NCBI RefSeq assembly: GCF_009730915.1
Contig: NC_052475.1
Location: 21,882,285 to 21,946,284, forward strand
Length of the DNA stretch: 64,000 nt
DNA from: Dioscorea cayenensis subsp. rotundata
Taxonomy: Eukaryota; Streptophyta; Magnoliopsida; Dioscoreales; Dioscoreaceae
Direction: 5' to 3'
In this document: positions 13,201 through 24,889 of the stretch, in pieces
Layout of the letters: every line of letters starts with the position of its first letter
How positions within the stretch are numbered: the first letter of the stretch is position 1
Made by a program: the position numbers and the translations under genes
The notes under the pieces: generated by a model
Databases searched by the model: none
What the model saw: only the letters and a program-made list of their open reading frames with translations
What the model was told of the DNA's origin: nothing

Positions 13201-16200
13201 CCTGTTTAAATGAATAACATCTAAGGATGTGTTCATTTAGGGTTAGTGGTGGATTTTTTTTAAGTGGGAATTTTAAGTTGGACCCATTTACAGTCTGTAG
13301 AGTATGCTGCTACATTGTAATGCTTTTTTTTCCTTTATCACCTGATTTATATCAAGTTCAAGATTAGATTTAAGATAACCAAAGTTCTAATGAAATTTGG
13401 GAAAATGAACCTTACATGGAGGAGAAGCAAATGGAATGCTTTCATAAAAATTTTAGGTAAATAGTGCCCTTAAATCACTATAGAAATTCATTTAGACAAA
13501 TGCATGCTCTAACTGAATCAGTATTATTCTTTTCACCTACAATTTAATTGTAACAATGGCAAAGGCTGTTCATCTCTATCTAGTGTTTTCATGCCCTAAA
13601 CTGATCTTTTGAAATATTTACCAACTTTCAAACAAATCCAACTTGTTTCCAAAATGATTATAAAATCATTATCAAACACTAAAGTTCACTTTTGTAGGGA
13701 TTTTTTTATAGAAATACTTAATGAAAATAAAACACATTTTGTGACTGATTTATTTTAATAGGTTCTTACTTTTCTAAATGACTGTACTTTGAAAGCACTT
13801 TGTCATGATTTTCTGGATAAATACCTATTGCTTTTTCTTACTTAAAATTCTACACACATTTGAAAGATGTGATTGGACATATACTGAATGTGCGGGATGT
13901 TAAAAACCTTTAATTATGAGCATAAACTTGATGCTTACAACTTTTGGTTGGTTTTATAGTTGGTGTTCCTTACTTTCTCATTTTTTTACCATTCCTTATA
14001 GCCTCAAGACTGAACCAGGAAAATAGTTCCCATGTATGGTTGGCTGTCGAAACTGAGTCAAATTATTTATATATGTTCATCTGAACATGAGATTAATAGT
14101 GTTGCCAATGTCTTTACTCTTTGGATTTTAATAAAATTGATTGATTTAGAGAATAGGATATTTCAGATGTATAACTACTTGGCCTGAGGAAGAAGATCTT
14201 TTGGGATCTCAAGAGTTTCTGGAAGCCCTGAATTTTTTCTTTCGTTTTTTTCCTTCCTGTTGTTGTTTCTTTCTTTGGTGATATTCTCCTAACCATAAGC
14301 CATCCCTGCTTTTCATTATCAAATTTCAAGAATTTTGCAATTTTTTCTGGTACAATCTGCTCAGTTTCTGAATAATCTTATTTCAATTTCATTGAGTAAA
14401 ACTATCTTGGCTGATTTTATTGAATGAAATCCTGCAGAAGATTTGGTCTTGCTGTCTCTCATAAAATAATATTTGTTGTTTGGTTTGCAGTTATTGAGGG
14501 CAATTCTATTGAAAGTGTGAATAAAGCTGCTGCAAAAATTAAAAGTGTAATCGAAGAGGTAGGATTGCAATTTGAGGGTATTATAGAATGTTTATTGCCT
14601 CCTTTTTTTTATTAATTGTGAGACACTGTAAATATTAGATGCCATGGTAACTTATTTTAGAGTTTGTGCTTACAAATTTCAATATGTTTCTTGGACTTTT
14701 TGTTTGGTATTATCTATGATGTTCAAACTATAGTTTTTTTAAATCCAACAACTCAACAAGTATGGTATGTTGTCTACTGATTACTGAAGGAGCGAACAAT
14801 TGGCTACATAGTAGCAATTGTAATAGGATGGCTAAAGAAAGGTTTATGAGCCAGTTTGTTACTGGATGGACTCAATTGGTGCTATTATAGTTGAAGAGAA
14901 TTGATATATGAAATGATATTCAGCAAATAGATTCTGAACTTCAGTTGACTTTATTTCAGTATAGCATAATTTAGGTTTCCTACTTGGTTAATAGATTACC
15001 GATCTTGTTGGATATGACTTTTTTGCATTTTGCCTAGAATGTTTCCATTGTGCACGTTGAATATGTTAAGTGTCATCTGGTTTTCTTTGTTTTATTCTTT
15101 GAGAGGCTATTATAGAACAACAAATACTTGGATCACTATGCCACATAGCATAACGTATATCAAGGTCCTAAAAAGTGCTTAGCGTGTCTGTGATGGCTAG
15201 GTTTTCATGTTGTTTTGGATCTCTCAACCTAGATAAGTGGCATAATAAATATTCAATATGGTTGGTCAAACTTTCCATATAAACCTACCTAATTAAGTTT
15301 GTACTGTAGACAAATCTGACCACTTTAATCAAAGTCTCTACCATGCTGCATTTTCCTCAAAGCACATCAAGTTGATTGGAAATTGGCAGCGTGAAAACAC
15401 ATTGAGGCAGGTAATGATCTTTAACAAATCTGTCCATTGAACCTTGGGCTGATGAGATCTCCGATGCCCCCTACAGTTTTCTTCTCCTTACTAGAAAGGA
15501 TATGAGCTAGGGGACTTCTGGGATGGTTTGGGTATCTTTCATGTCACACTCTTTGTTGTCATTTTGATCCCACTAACCCTTGCTCTGCCAAACTCTCGAT
15601 GTTTGATAAAAGGTTTGCACTGATAATAAAATTGTTATATTTTTCTTTCTTTCTTATGTAAATATCATGTTATTTAAACCAATAACATCTTAGTGTGGCA
15701 TTTTTAAGAGGATAATTTTTCTTCTCGTGGACTTTATAATCTAGTTTATGCTTCCTAATTAAGTTTTTTGGGATTACCTTCTTGAATTCCAGGCAATTAA
15801 AAGCCCCAGCCTTGATTATTCTCACTTTATATCTCTTCCACTGGCTATCCATCCTGAATTGGTAGACAAACTTCACAGCTTTCAGAATACTATTCTAGGT
15901 TATTCTGGTTTGACGTTCCATGGGAACTCCGACAATGATCCTGAGGGAAATAGTTCAGATGATAAAGATGATGTGGATGAACAATTGGAAAATCAGAATG
16001 TTGAGGTTAAGCTTGAAGTCCAAGACAACCGAGAACATGTGAGAGTGCAGATAGATGCTCCACTTGCCAATTATGATGCTACAGAAAAATCAAGACTTCA
16101 AATTTTGTCAGGTATGACAGCATTTAGATTTTTAGTTTGAGTTTTTTTTGCGTGAATCATTCAAGAGTCATGCTGATGCTAAAGATTCAAACTTGCATGT

Positions 16201-18629
16201 TGCAAAACCCAACCTAATTAATAATTTAATATTGTACTTTAATTGAGGGGTACAAATGAAAGAAAAAAAGAAAATTATGGAAAGGAAAAGACTAGAAAGT
16301 TTTATGTTTCCATTTTCTCTCATTTCCCTTTTCTTCAGCTAGCACATGACTAATTTTCCTTAGTTCTTATTTTACCTTGATTTCACGCACCTACTTAGTG
16401 CATCCAAGTAATTTATAGTCAAACTATTAAAATGACAAAAACACTGGTGTTTTGATCTTTTCGTTACAATTCCTGTTTTTGCTGATCTGGGTGATTCTTT
16501 TGAATATAACCATATAATGCACTAATTGCTGGAAATTTCTTATGGCAGAAAGGCCTGAAGTGGTTTTTCCATTTCTGTTCAACTTTTTGAATTCAACAAT
16601 CTCCCACTATTTTGTCTAGCTGGTCTTTTGATGTTCTGTAATTTGTACTATGTGCTATTTGAAATGTGGAAAGGAGCAGTTAGTTAGAAATGCAGATGCA
16701 TGGCCTGCTTAAAGGTATTGCATCAGCATTTGATAAATTGAGTACTTCATTTATGAGTTTTTCAGTCATTCAGCTTCTTCATGTCTTAGTTCATTTATCT
16801 TTGTTTCTTCATTGAGATATTTTTTTGCTTGCACATAAATAAGCAATTCTGTCATATCATGGTCTGGCTTTTACTATAAGGAGTTAATTTTCATTTTATT
16901 TATGTAACAGATTTGGGAATTGATAGTTCAATCTTTATCAAACCAAAAACATTTCACTTAACTGTTCTTATGCTGAAATTATGGAACAAAGAACGGATAG
17001 CAGCAGCTACTGAAGTTTTGCAGGTGATAGACTTTCACTACTGACAGAGGTTTAGCATTTGAGGAACGATTGACCAATAATATAATATGTATTTAACTCA
17101 TGCAGAATATCTCTTCAAAAGTATATGATGCTTTGGAAAATCGGCCTGTTTCTGTTAGACTTAAAGGACTTGTAAGTCTTACTTTATTCCTTCTGCCATT
17201 TGATTCATTTTATTTAAAATTAGTTTTAAGTTTCAATCCTGATTGTATGATATTATTTGTGGAGAGCTCTTTAAATATGCCTTTGTAATTAGCTAGATTG
17301 CATTTTGTGTTTTCCTCTTGAGGTTTTCACCAACATCATATATGACTACTCAATTTCTATTAATTACATGTTTGTATTTTAGCATGGCTTTCCTTGTGCA
17401 TGTGTTGTACTTCTAATCAGTGTACCAGGACTAGTTAATTGTTGGTCTTGTCTTTCATTCAGTTCAAGTGGCAATTATGTAAGAAATTTTGTGGTTGCAG
17501 GAATGCATGAGAGGGTCGCCAGCTAAGGCCCGTGTTGTTTATGCACCAGTCGAGGAAATCGGTGGAGAGGGACGATTGTTACGAGCTTGTCGTATCCATA
17601 AACAATATCATAATCTATTTCATTCTTTTAAAGTTTGAGTTTTTTTGTTATGGATCTAGTCTGTACTTGACTTTTGCAACTTCCACAGAAGTAATTATCA
17701 AAGCTTATAAAGAAGCAGGTCTTGTTCTCGATAAGGATGCGCAGCAACCACCGAAGGTGAGCTGCAGTGTCTAGCTTTTTCCCATCATCTGTACTCATAG
17801 ACTTAAGTTGTCTTTTGAAGCTAATATAGAACACAGCAGTTGAAAAGTCACTTTTTTAAGATGAATGTACTTATTATATTCAGGTCATTGTCAGCACTAT
17901 GTTTTCTTGTGATTGATGAGTCTTTACATTTTGGACAAAAAAAATTGACTCAGGCTTAGGTAAAGGTAATATGTGTTATACCTTGAAAATAGATTGACCT
18001 GAATATCAGGATACTACTGATCAAACATAAGAGTCTCAAAGTGGTGGCATCAGAAAACATAGGTGTTTTTTTCATTGGACATCAATTTTTCTCTTAAAGA
18101 AAGAATTCATTTTTATTGCTAATTTAGTCATGATCATCTTTTCAGTGATTTTGTTACACTTTCTGGCTGACCGTGCAGTGTTGGTTTTACTATTTATAAT
18201 CCACCGCTAATTTGCGTAAAATTCACTGTTAAGAATTTATCTGCTTTTCCGCTAATGCTCATGCTTCCTGTCATTTGCAGCTGCATGCCACATTGATGAA
18301 TGCAAGGCACCGGAAATGGTCGTCTTTCTAATTTCTTTAGCATCTTTTAACACAAAGCTCTATTATTCCCATGTTACAAACATAATATGAATTGATTCAT
18401 GTTGCTAACATTAAGTATAAACTGTTTCAGGTCACTGAAGAAGAAGAAAAAGTATAAAGGCTCTGATTCATTTGACGCTCGTGGCGTCTTCCTAAGATTC
18501 GGGTCCGAAAACTGGGGAGACTATCTCATTCGGGAAGCACATCTTTCTCAGAGATTCAAGTTCAGTGAAACTGGATATTATCATTGCTGCACTTCGATCC
18601 CCTTCCCCGAAACTATGCAGGTTGATTGA
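10235..18629 (+). CDS. ASCC1-like protein: KH domain plus 2H phosphoesterase (AKAP7/LigT-like)
   Basis: Eleven exons: up to 10519, then 12441-12478, 12634-12716, 14491-14558, 15793-16111, 16911-17023, 17106-17171, 17501-17591, 17689-17756, 18281-18318 and 18431-18629. Counted from ATG 10235 they sum to 1368 nt (455 residues) and every phase matches. Exons 2-4 encode the KH fold, with the GKGE loop then STRRQIEEETGVKLILPF and NSIESVNKAAAKI. The C-terminal half carries both 2H motifs, FHLTVLML (exon 6) and LHATLMN (exon 10), the catalytic HxT pair of LigT/AKAP7-type RNA phosphoesterases. In animals ASCC1 works with the ASCC helicase complex in alkylation repair and transcription; the plant role is largely inferred. 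The start is uncertain. ATG 10291 opens MDDRKKRKSS and runs out of frame with the conserved VWRPVSTKSG by one base at the T run 10322-10325, so the gene model may carry an indel or use an upstream start. Confidence 0.88.
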
Positions 18630-18950
18630 TTTCTCTGTGCTTTGTTTCGATCATCAAGAAGGCATATTGTTAGCTAATCTCTCGTATAATATCATCAAGA
18701 TGTTCAAGCCGAACTAATCGAGATGCTTTCCCGACAATCTTGTTGTACATAATCTCTTTGCTGCTTATGGTGCCAATGCAAACTTTGGACAATTTGTTTG
18801 GCATTTGTATTTTTAGTATCAAAAACTAATTTGCTTTCCATATGACATTTGCTTTGCAGTGTTATTGGCAGTCTAATATTCTCATTCCTGTCTGATTATC
18901 CATGCATTGCTTATAAACTCTGATAGCAATGTTCTATTATTTGCCATTAT

Positions 18951-18952
18951 TT

Positions 18953-18983
<31 letters not shown>

Positions 18984-18984
18984 T
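18951..18984. repeat. (TTTA)n microsatellite
   Basis: About eight to nine uninterrupted TTTA units just downstream of the ASCC1-like gene. Confidence 0.9.
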
Positions 18985-19157
18985 TGAGTTCATAATCTCA
19001 CTTCAAGGAGGCATTGAAGAAACATAACCTAAGCATTGGCGCAATAATTCGGATAGTAGTGCTTTTATTTTCTATGAGTAAAGTTGCGGGTTTGATTTTT
19101 TTTAATAATATGGTTGAGAATTTAGTGTTTGAGTTCAGTGGTTTGTTCATATTGTAA

Positions 19158-19182
19158 ATATATATATATATATATATATATA
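19158..19182. repeat. (AT)n microsatellite
   Basis: An uninterrupted TA/AT run of about 25 bp in the spacer downstream of the ASCC1-like gene. Confidence 0.9.
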
Positions 19183-20089
19183 AACGAAGTTTTCTAGTAC
19201 TTCTAAATTTCAATGGGGCTTACAGATTTCATGCACCTGTTCCAGTAGTTGAAGAAGATTGAATTAGTAAGTTTCAAGATCAATGGATAGAGTATATATA
19301 TTTTTAAGCTAAGTGTCTAATGACTCAATTTTAAATCCAAGAGAGAAAATTGTGAATAAAAATAAAATAATTTGATAAAATAAAAGCATTAATATAAATG
19401 GAGGTAGTAAGTATCTTTCTATTATTATTATTATTAGTATTATGCAAAGATCTCGAAACAATTGAAAGATAAATTTATTTCCTTCAAAATAATAATGGCA
19501 TAAGTAACTTGAAATTTTGATTGTTTTACTTATATTCATGTGTGAATATGTGTGTGTGATATATATATATTTAAGAAAAAAAAGGTGTGAATTGATATTG
19601 AGTAGAAGTGTTTGTTGTGTTCTCCATTCTTGATATTATTGAAGGAGCATGCAAGATTGGCATGGTGATACAAAAGTCACACAAACAGAGCCAAAATCAA
19701 ATCCATGATTTTTTTTCTCTTCCTTTTAATGTACAAGATTGACATGTCCTAATGGCTACCCTACACTACTGATAAGACACTTTCTTTGTGGTGTCACACC
19801 TTGTTGAGACTTATCTCCATCCCATGTTTCAAACTAACCACCACCCAGTTTCCCATTGTTTTTCTTCCCATTCTTTGAAAATATTATTGTTCTCATTAAA
19901 TCCCCTTTTCCTTTTTTTCTTCTCATTCTCCACACCACCCTAATAATATGCAAAGGTCAATGGGAACAGTCCTTTCTACCTGTGACTTATCTAAATTCTA
20001 TGAGCAAAAATCACTTTTACAATAAAAAGTTGATATTTTATTTTATTTCTCAAAATAAAGATCTAAGGTTTGTTTTTTAATTTATCGAT

Positions 20090-20360
20090 GAAAGTTCATG
20101 ATTTGTCTATATATATAAGCAAAATATTCTCTATAAACGTCTATAAATTAAAAATTTATGAACGTCCAATTATCAGCTGTTAAATCGTAATCTAATGGTC
20201 GATATTAATGAACAGTAATATTGTATTGTTCCAAACAGTCATTATTGTATTTGTTACTGTATTAACTACTGTTTATTAATGTTGTCTGTTGAATTGAGAT
20301 CCAATGACTGATAATGGATGTCTATAGATATCATCTGTAGATTAATGGTCCTTATATATA
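20090..20360. repeat. Imperfect foldback (MITE-like) sequence
   Basis: The left arm around 20170-20215 (ATTATCAGCTGTTAAATCG and on to ATTAATGAACAG) is an imperfect reverse complement of the right arm around 20270-20320 (CTGTTTATTAATG to ACTGATAAT). This gives a hairpin about 160 bp across. The motif of an AACGGTT/AATGGTC box beside AATCTAA resembles widespread plant MITEs and recurs at about 52190-52440. No clear target duplication is visible, so boundaries are approximate. Confidence 0.45.
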
Positions 20361-23300
20361 TATATATATATTTAAAATCATGTTATTTTTATAAAAATTT
20401 TGAATAAAAAGTTAGGTATGTCACCTTACTAAAAACAAACAAATAAAAGTTAATAGGACAGAGAGAGAAGGCCAAAAGAGCTGCCCCAATTGCACCACAG
20501 CTTACACAAACAATGAAATATAAAAGTACTCACATCCAGCTCTGTTATCACTATGATTCATAAGGAATGGTCTTTTCATGGAGCTTTTGTTGAGGTTTCA
20601 ATGAACCATACTACCTGTAAAGGTGCTTTTTAGGGGTCCATTGCTTTATTACTTACTAATGGACCATTTGTAGGAAAGATCCACTATCATACTACTAATT
20701 AGTGATATAACATGGTGGTTAGACATAGTTCTCTTAACACTCCCTTGCCAAATTGTGTATTATAAGTTTTCAGAGAAACTACACCATAAAATTACAAAAA
20801 TACTTGTGATTTTATATTATAATCTATTAAAATAAAAAGATTGTAGAATTACAAAATTATAACCACATATAATACTGCCATGGTCATAATAGCTGAGCAG
20901 TAAGATATTTAACTTTAATAAATTAAGTTAAGGATTCGATCTTTCAATGTGTGTGGTTGAGATGTAATATATATATGGTGACTTGTCTAATTTATTAAAA
21001 AAATATTATTATACATAAATTGTTCATAAAATTTAATTGAGGGGTTAAGAGCAAATAAATAATAAAAATTTTGGAATGCCGATAATGTCTTTTGAGTTTT
21101 TTTCAAATAAGACATAATCCATTGTCCATCTCCCAATGGAATTTCTCAGTCAAATGTTCTTACTTTAGAATTTGGATAATAAAATATTATGAAGAGTAAA
21201 AATGTCTTTTTATATATTATGGGGTCCCAAATAGCAATAATTTAATGGCCATCACAAGGCACACAATGACACATTTTTTTTCTTTCTTTTTTAAAAAGAA
21301 AGAAAGAAAAGATATATCATTCCCAAGGTTCACTCACTCATGAACAAGATGGAATGTCCTAATAGCAACCCCTGCCTAGATTTTATTTTATTTTGATTTG
21401 ATTGCCAAGAAGAAGATGGATAGGGATGGAATGATGTGGTTGACACCTTGTGTACTTGGATGGTGTCTCAGCCTTAGAAAAAAAAAACTCTTTGATTCTC
21501 CTTTCTAAAATAATAAATTATAATGCATTAAGAAAAAAATCTCACTTTCCCACTTAAGATGGTTTATAGATAATATTTGTTTTTTGTATTCATAGTTTTG
21601 GCTTTCATATTTTATTAACTTATTTCATGTTATTATTTTTTCTCTCAAATTTTATGCTATGAAAGCCAAATTTCATGAACAAAGAAGTTGATCAATAGAT
21701 AAATAAATAAATATATCTATATATATAGTAATAATAATTTCTCTTTGCAGATTATATGTATTTTTTTATTTAATTTTTTAAATAATAAATATATAATTCT
21801 TTTAACTCATTTATGGATCATATTGACTAACATCTCAAATATCTAGTGGTAAACTTTATTTACCAAATCATAATCATATCAGGAGACTAGCAATTAATAG
21901 TTATTAATGGTGACTTGTCATGTTAGCCTTTAAAAAAGTATATTCTTTTAATTGCAAAGAAAAATTCAAAGCTAATTAATAAGATCAACAAAAGTGTCAA
22001 AAATAATTTTTCCTTACTTGCAATGTTTGATATATTTACTAATTATTTACTAATTATTTGTAGACCATGATGCAAGCAAGGATGGACCCAACAAGTATAC
22101 AATTTAAATTGACTTTAAGATTATTAATTTTTTAAAAAATAAGAAAAGAAAAACAAGATTCAATGCATGCTATAATGAATGGTCAAACCAGCACATATTT
22201 TTTTAGGCAAATGTGTGTTTGTTTTGCTTAAGCTTTTTCAAGGTTTTTTTTTACATGAATTCCCTTACAAAAAAATTGAAATGACAATGATTTACATAAC
22301 TTTATCAATTTTTTCTTCTGAATAATTTAAAGAAGACAGATCCTTTTTAATACATTATTAATCATTAATTTTAAAAATTTTTATTCACTCTAGAATCTTG
22401 ATGATGGGTAAAAATTTAAGAATAATGCAATTAATATATTTTTAGAATAAAGACTTACTTTATGAATGGTTAACACTTTCATGCAAAGAGAGAAAAAAAA
22501 AACCATTGTAGTATCTATCAATTTAACAAGATTTTGTTCAATTTCATGTTTCTTTATTTTTCTTAGAAGAAAAAAAAAAGTCATGGATAAATAAATTAGT
22601 GAAATTTGTTTTAGTGTGGAGTTTCAAATGACACTAGTGAACTAGTACTTAAATTATTTATTTATTTTATTTATAAAGTTACGTGATTATATTAGTGGTT
22701 ATTTTTTAGTGATTCTAATAAATTTGTGTGGAACTAGATAGTATCGATAAGATTAGATAGGAGTTTGTTGTTGATTTGAATTAAGAATAGAGGAGGAATA
22801 ATTATTTGTTCATTTTTTTCGGCTTTACTATCCTCTCATGATCCCTATCTCTCTCAATCTCTTTCTCTATCTCTTTTTTTATTTCAATCATTATCTTCCT
22901 CAACTTTCTCTCTATTTTTTTTTAGTCATCGTGTCATTGGTCCGTGATCCACATCAACATACATCAGTGACAAGCACAGATACAAAATTATTATTTGAAT
23001 ATATTTGTATCATAAGTTGAAATTTGAATAGTATTTCTCAGCGGAATATGAACATTCTATATAAAAGACCCGATGTCAATAGTAGTTATTAGTGAGTACC
23101 TAAATTATGATAGAGTTAGTTGAATAATTAAAAAAAAATCAACTAATAAGTTAATTACTTATATGCTTTCTTTTGATCCATACTCATTCTTGTTTATAGC
23201 AGGCATTTTGATATCTCTATATAAATTAGCGAATTTTAACCTCTTTTTAACTCGATTATTAATCTAAAAAAAAGACAAAGTACTACTTGAAGCCCTACAA

Positions 23301-23428
23301 AGAAGTAAACTTCTCTCTGACTATATATTTTTTTTAATTTATATATACGTATAAATTCAAATTCAAATACCAGTTACTTAAACAATTCTTACTCAACCCC
23401 TACCAATAATTATATGTATTTTTAAAAA

Positions 23429-23701
23429 AGTTTAATTACCGTACATGTCCTTATAATTGTGTACTTTTGTCCTTTTAGTCCTTCTAATATTTTTAGGTAT
23501 AATTAAGTCCTCATATTTTGTCAAATTGAGTCATTCTAATCCACAGTAATATTTTTAGATACAATTAAGTTCTTGTAATTTACACTTACCTATCTACATA
23601 GCGGACTAAAATGATTTAATTCGACTAAATATAAGGAAACTTAATTATATCTAAAAATATTGCAAGGACTAAAAAGACAAAAAGTACAGTAATTAAACCT
23701 T
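23429..23701. mobile_element. Foldback MITE with about 100-bp terminal inverted repeats
   Basis: The left end reads AGTTTAATTACCGTACATGT and continues through TTTTGTCCTTTTAGTCCTT and TTTTTAGGTATAATTAAGT. The right end gives the same series in reverse complement: CTTAATTATATCTAAAAATA, AAGGACTAAAAAGACAAAA, AGTACAGTAATTAAACCTT. The arms nearly meet in the middle. Flanks are both TTTTAAAA-like, compatible with a 8-9 bp target duplication. There is no coding capacity. It sits roughly 1.2 kb upstream of the PP2C-fusion start codon. Confidence 0.7.
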
Positions 23702-23841
23702 TTAAAACCAACAATGTTGATATTCAAGGGCTGTGAAAACATTCATTATGCACTTACATGAAATATATAATTACGATAATGATAATAATAATAATAATAA
23801 TTAATAAATAAATAAATTAATTAATGATGACGGTTGCTGCT

Positions 23842-23847
23842 CACGTG
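23842..23847. promoter_or_regulatory. G-box CACGTG in the PP2C-fusion promoter
   Basis: CACGTG occurs in a short GC-richer island about 1 kb before the start codon. It is followed at about 23874-23890 by AGATAAGGGTGGGACCC, which contains a GATAAG I-box-like motif. Function is inferred from position. Confidence 0.35.
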
Positions 23848-23899
23848 CGATGCAGGTGCATAACAGCGCTGACAAGATAAGGGTGGGACCCAGTCCAGC

Positions 23900-24889
23900 A
23901 TGTGAGGATCAGAAGCGGCGGTGCTCACACACACTCACACATGGAAACAAAGTAAGAAAAAAAAAAAGCACGAAAGCTGGCGCATTTTAGCGCCAACTGT
24001 TGAATTCCCAGCCTTCATTCCTTCGTTCGTTCTTTCTTTCTTTCTTTCTCTCGGCCAGAGTACCAAATCTCGCTCCTTGCTCCTGCTCTTGCTGCGCTTT
24101 AATCCACTCCCTTCTCCCTTTTCCTCTCTCAGGGTACCCTATTTTTCTTCATTCCCCCTCTCTCTCTCTCTATATCTCTCTTTGTCTCTGATTTCTATGT
24201 CTTTTCATCCTTTGGCGGCTCATTTTTGTCACTGTACTCAATTCCAATTTGGTTGTCGCCGTACGGGAAATATGATTGGTTTTTGGGAGAATTACTGAGA
24301 AAATTTCTGTTTTTTCTTTGGTTTTTTTTTTTTTGGATGAATTTTTAGGTTTTTGAAGGGAATGTCTGGGATTTTCTGGGGGTTTATGAGTGGAGGTTGG
24401 ATAGCGGGATGTCTTTGGAAATTTGAGCATGGTGAAGATGTTTATGATTTTTGCCGTTTTAATTGGAGTTGATCAAATGTGGTATGTTCTCTTGCTTGAA
24501 TTTGTGGGTTAATTGCAATTGAGTGTGAATTGAATTTTTCGTTTGTTCTTTTTTCTTTTTAAGCAGTTGAATTTAATGGGATCTGATCTGGTGATAAAGA
24601 GTTGGATGATTGGCATACTGAGGCTTTGTTTTGCGTAATGGTGATTAAAAGAAAAAAAAAAGACAGCAATTTGTTGGCTTGATGTTCCAGTCCTGAATTC
24701 TGTGAGATATATCTGAAATTTTAGAAATTCTGATGACAATTTTGGGATTTAAGAGTGCATCAAGATAAGTCTAATTGGGTGCATATTGATTGGATTTGAG
24801 TTTTTCAAGTACATACTGAGGAGTTACTGTAAAGATTATCCAAGTGGAGATATCCTCATGTGGTTGTTGCTCTGATTGTTGCTTGACTG
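23900..24889 (+). other. Promoter end and 5' leader of the PP2C-fusion gene
   Basis: A CT-rich tract (about 24020-24180, repeated TTTC and TCTC units) is typical of plant core promoters and leaders. Several ATGs between 24197 and 24890 open short frames only, so either the leader contains uORFs or, more likely, a leader intron removes them. I could not fix its borders. Confidence 0.45.

Larger units (their letters stand above)
18630..23841. other. Intergenic spacer, AT-rich, with microsatellites and foldback elements
   Basis: I found no gene here. After the ASCC1 3'UTR come a (TTTA)n tract at about 18951-18984, an (AT)n tract at about 19158-19182, a foldback region at 20090-20360 and a long-TIR MITE at 23429-23701. 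ORFs in the stretch are short, AT-driven and unlike known proteins. Confidence 0.6.

Noticed and set aside
18951..19182. Spaced repeats considered as a CRISPR-like array
   Set aside because: They are simple TTTA and AT microsatellites with no unique spacers, in a plant nuclear genome.
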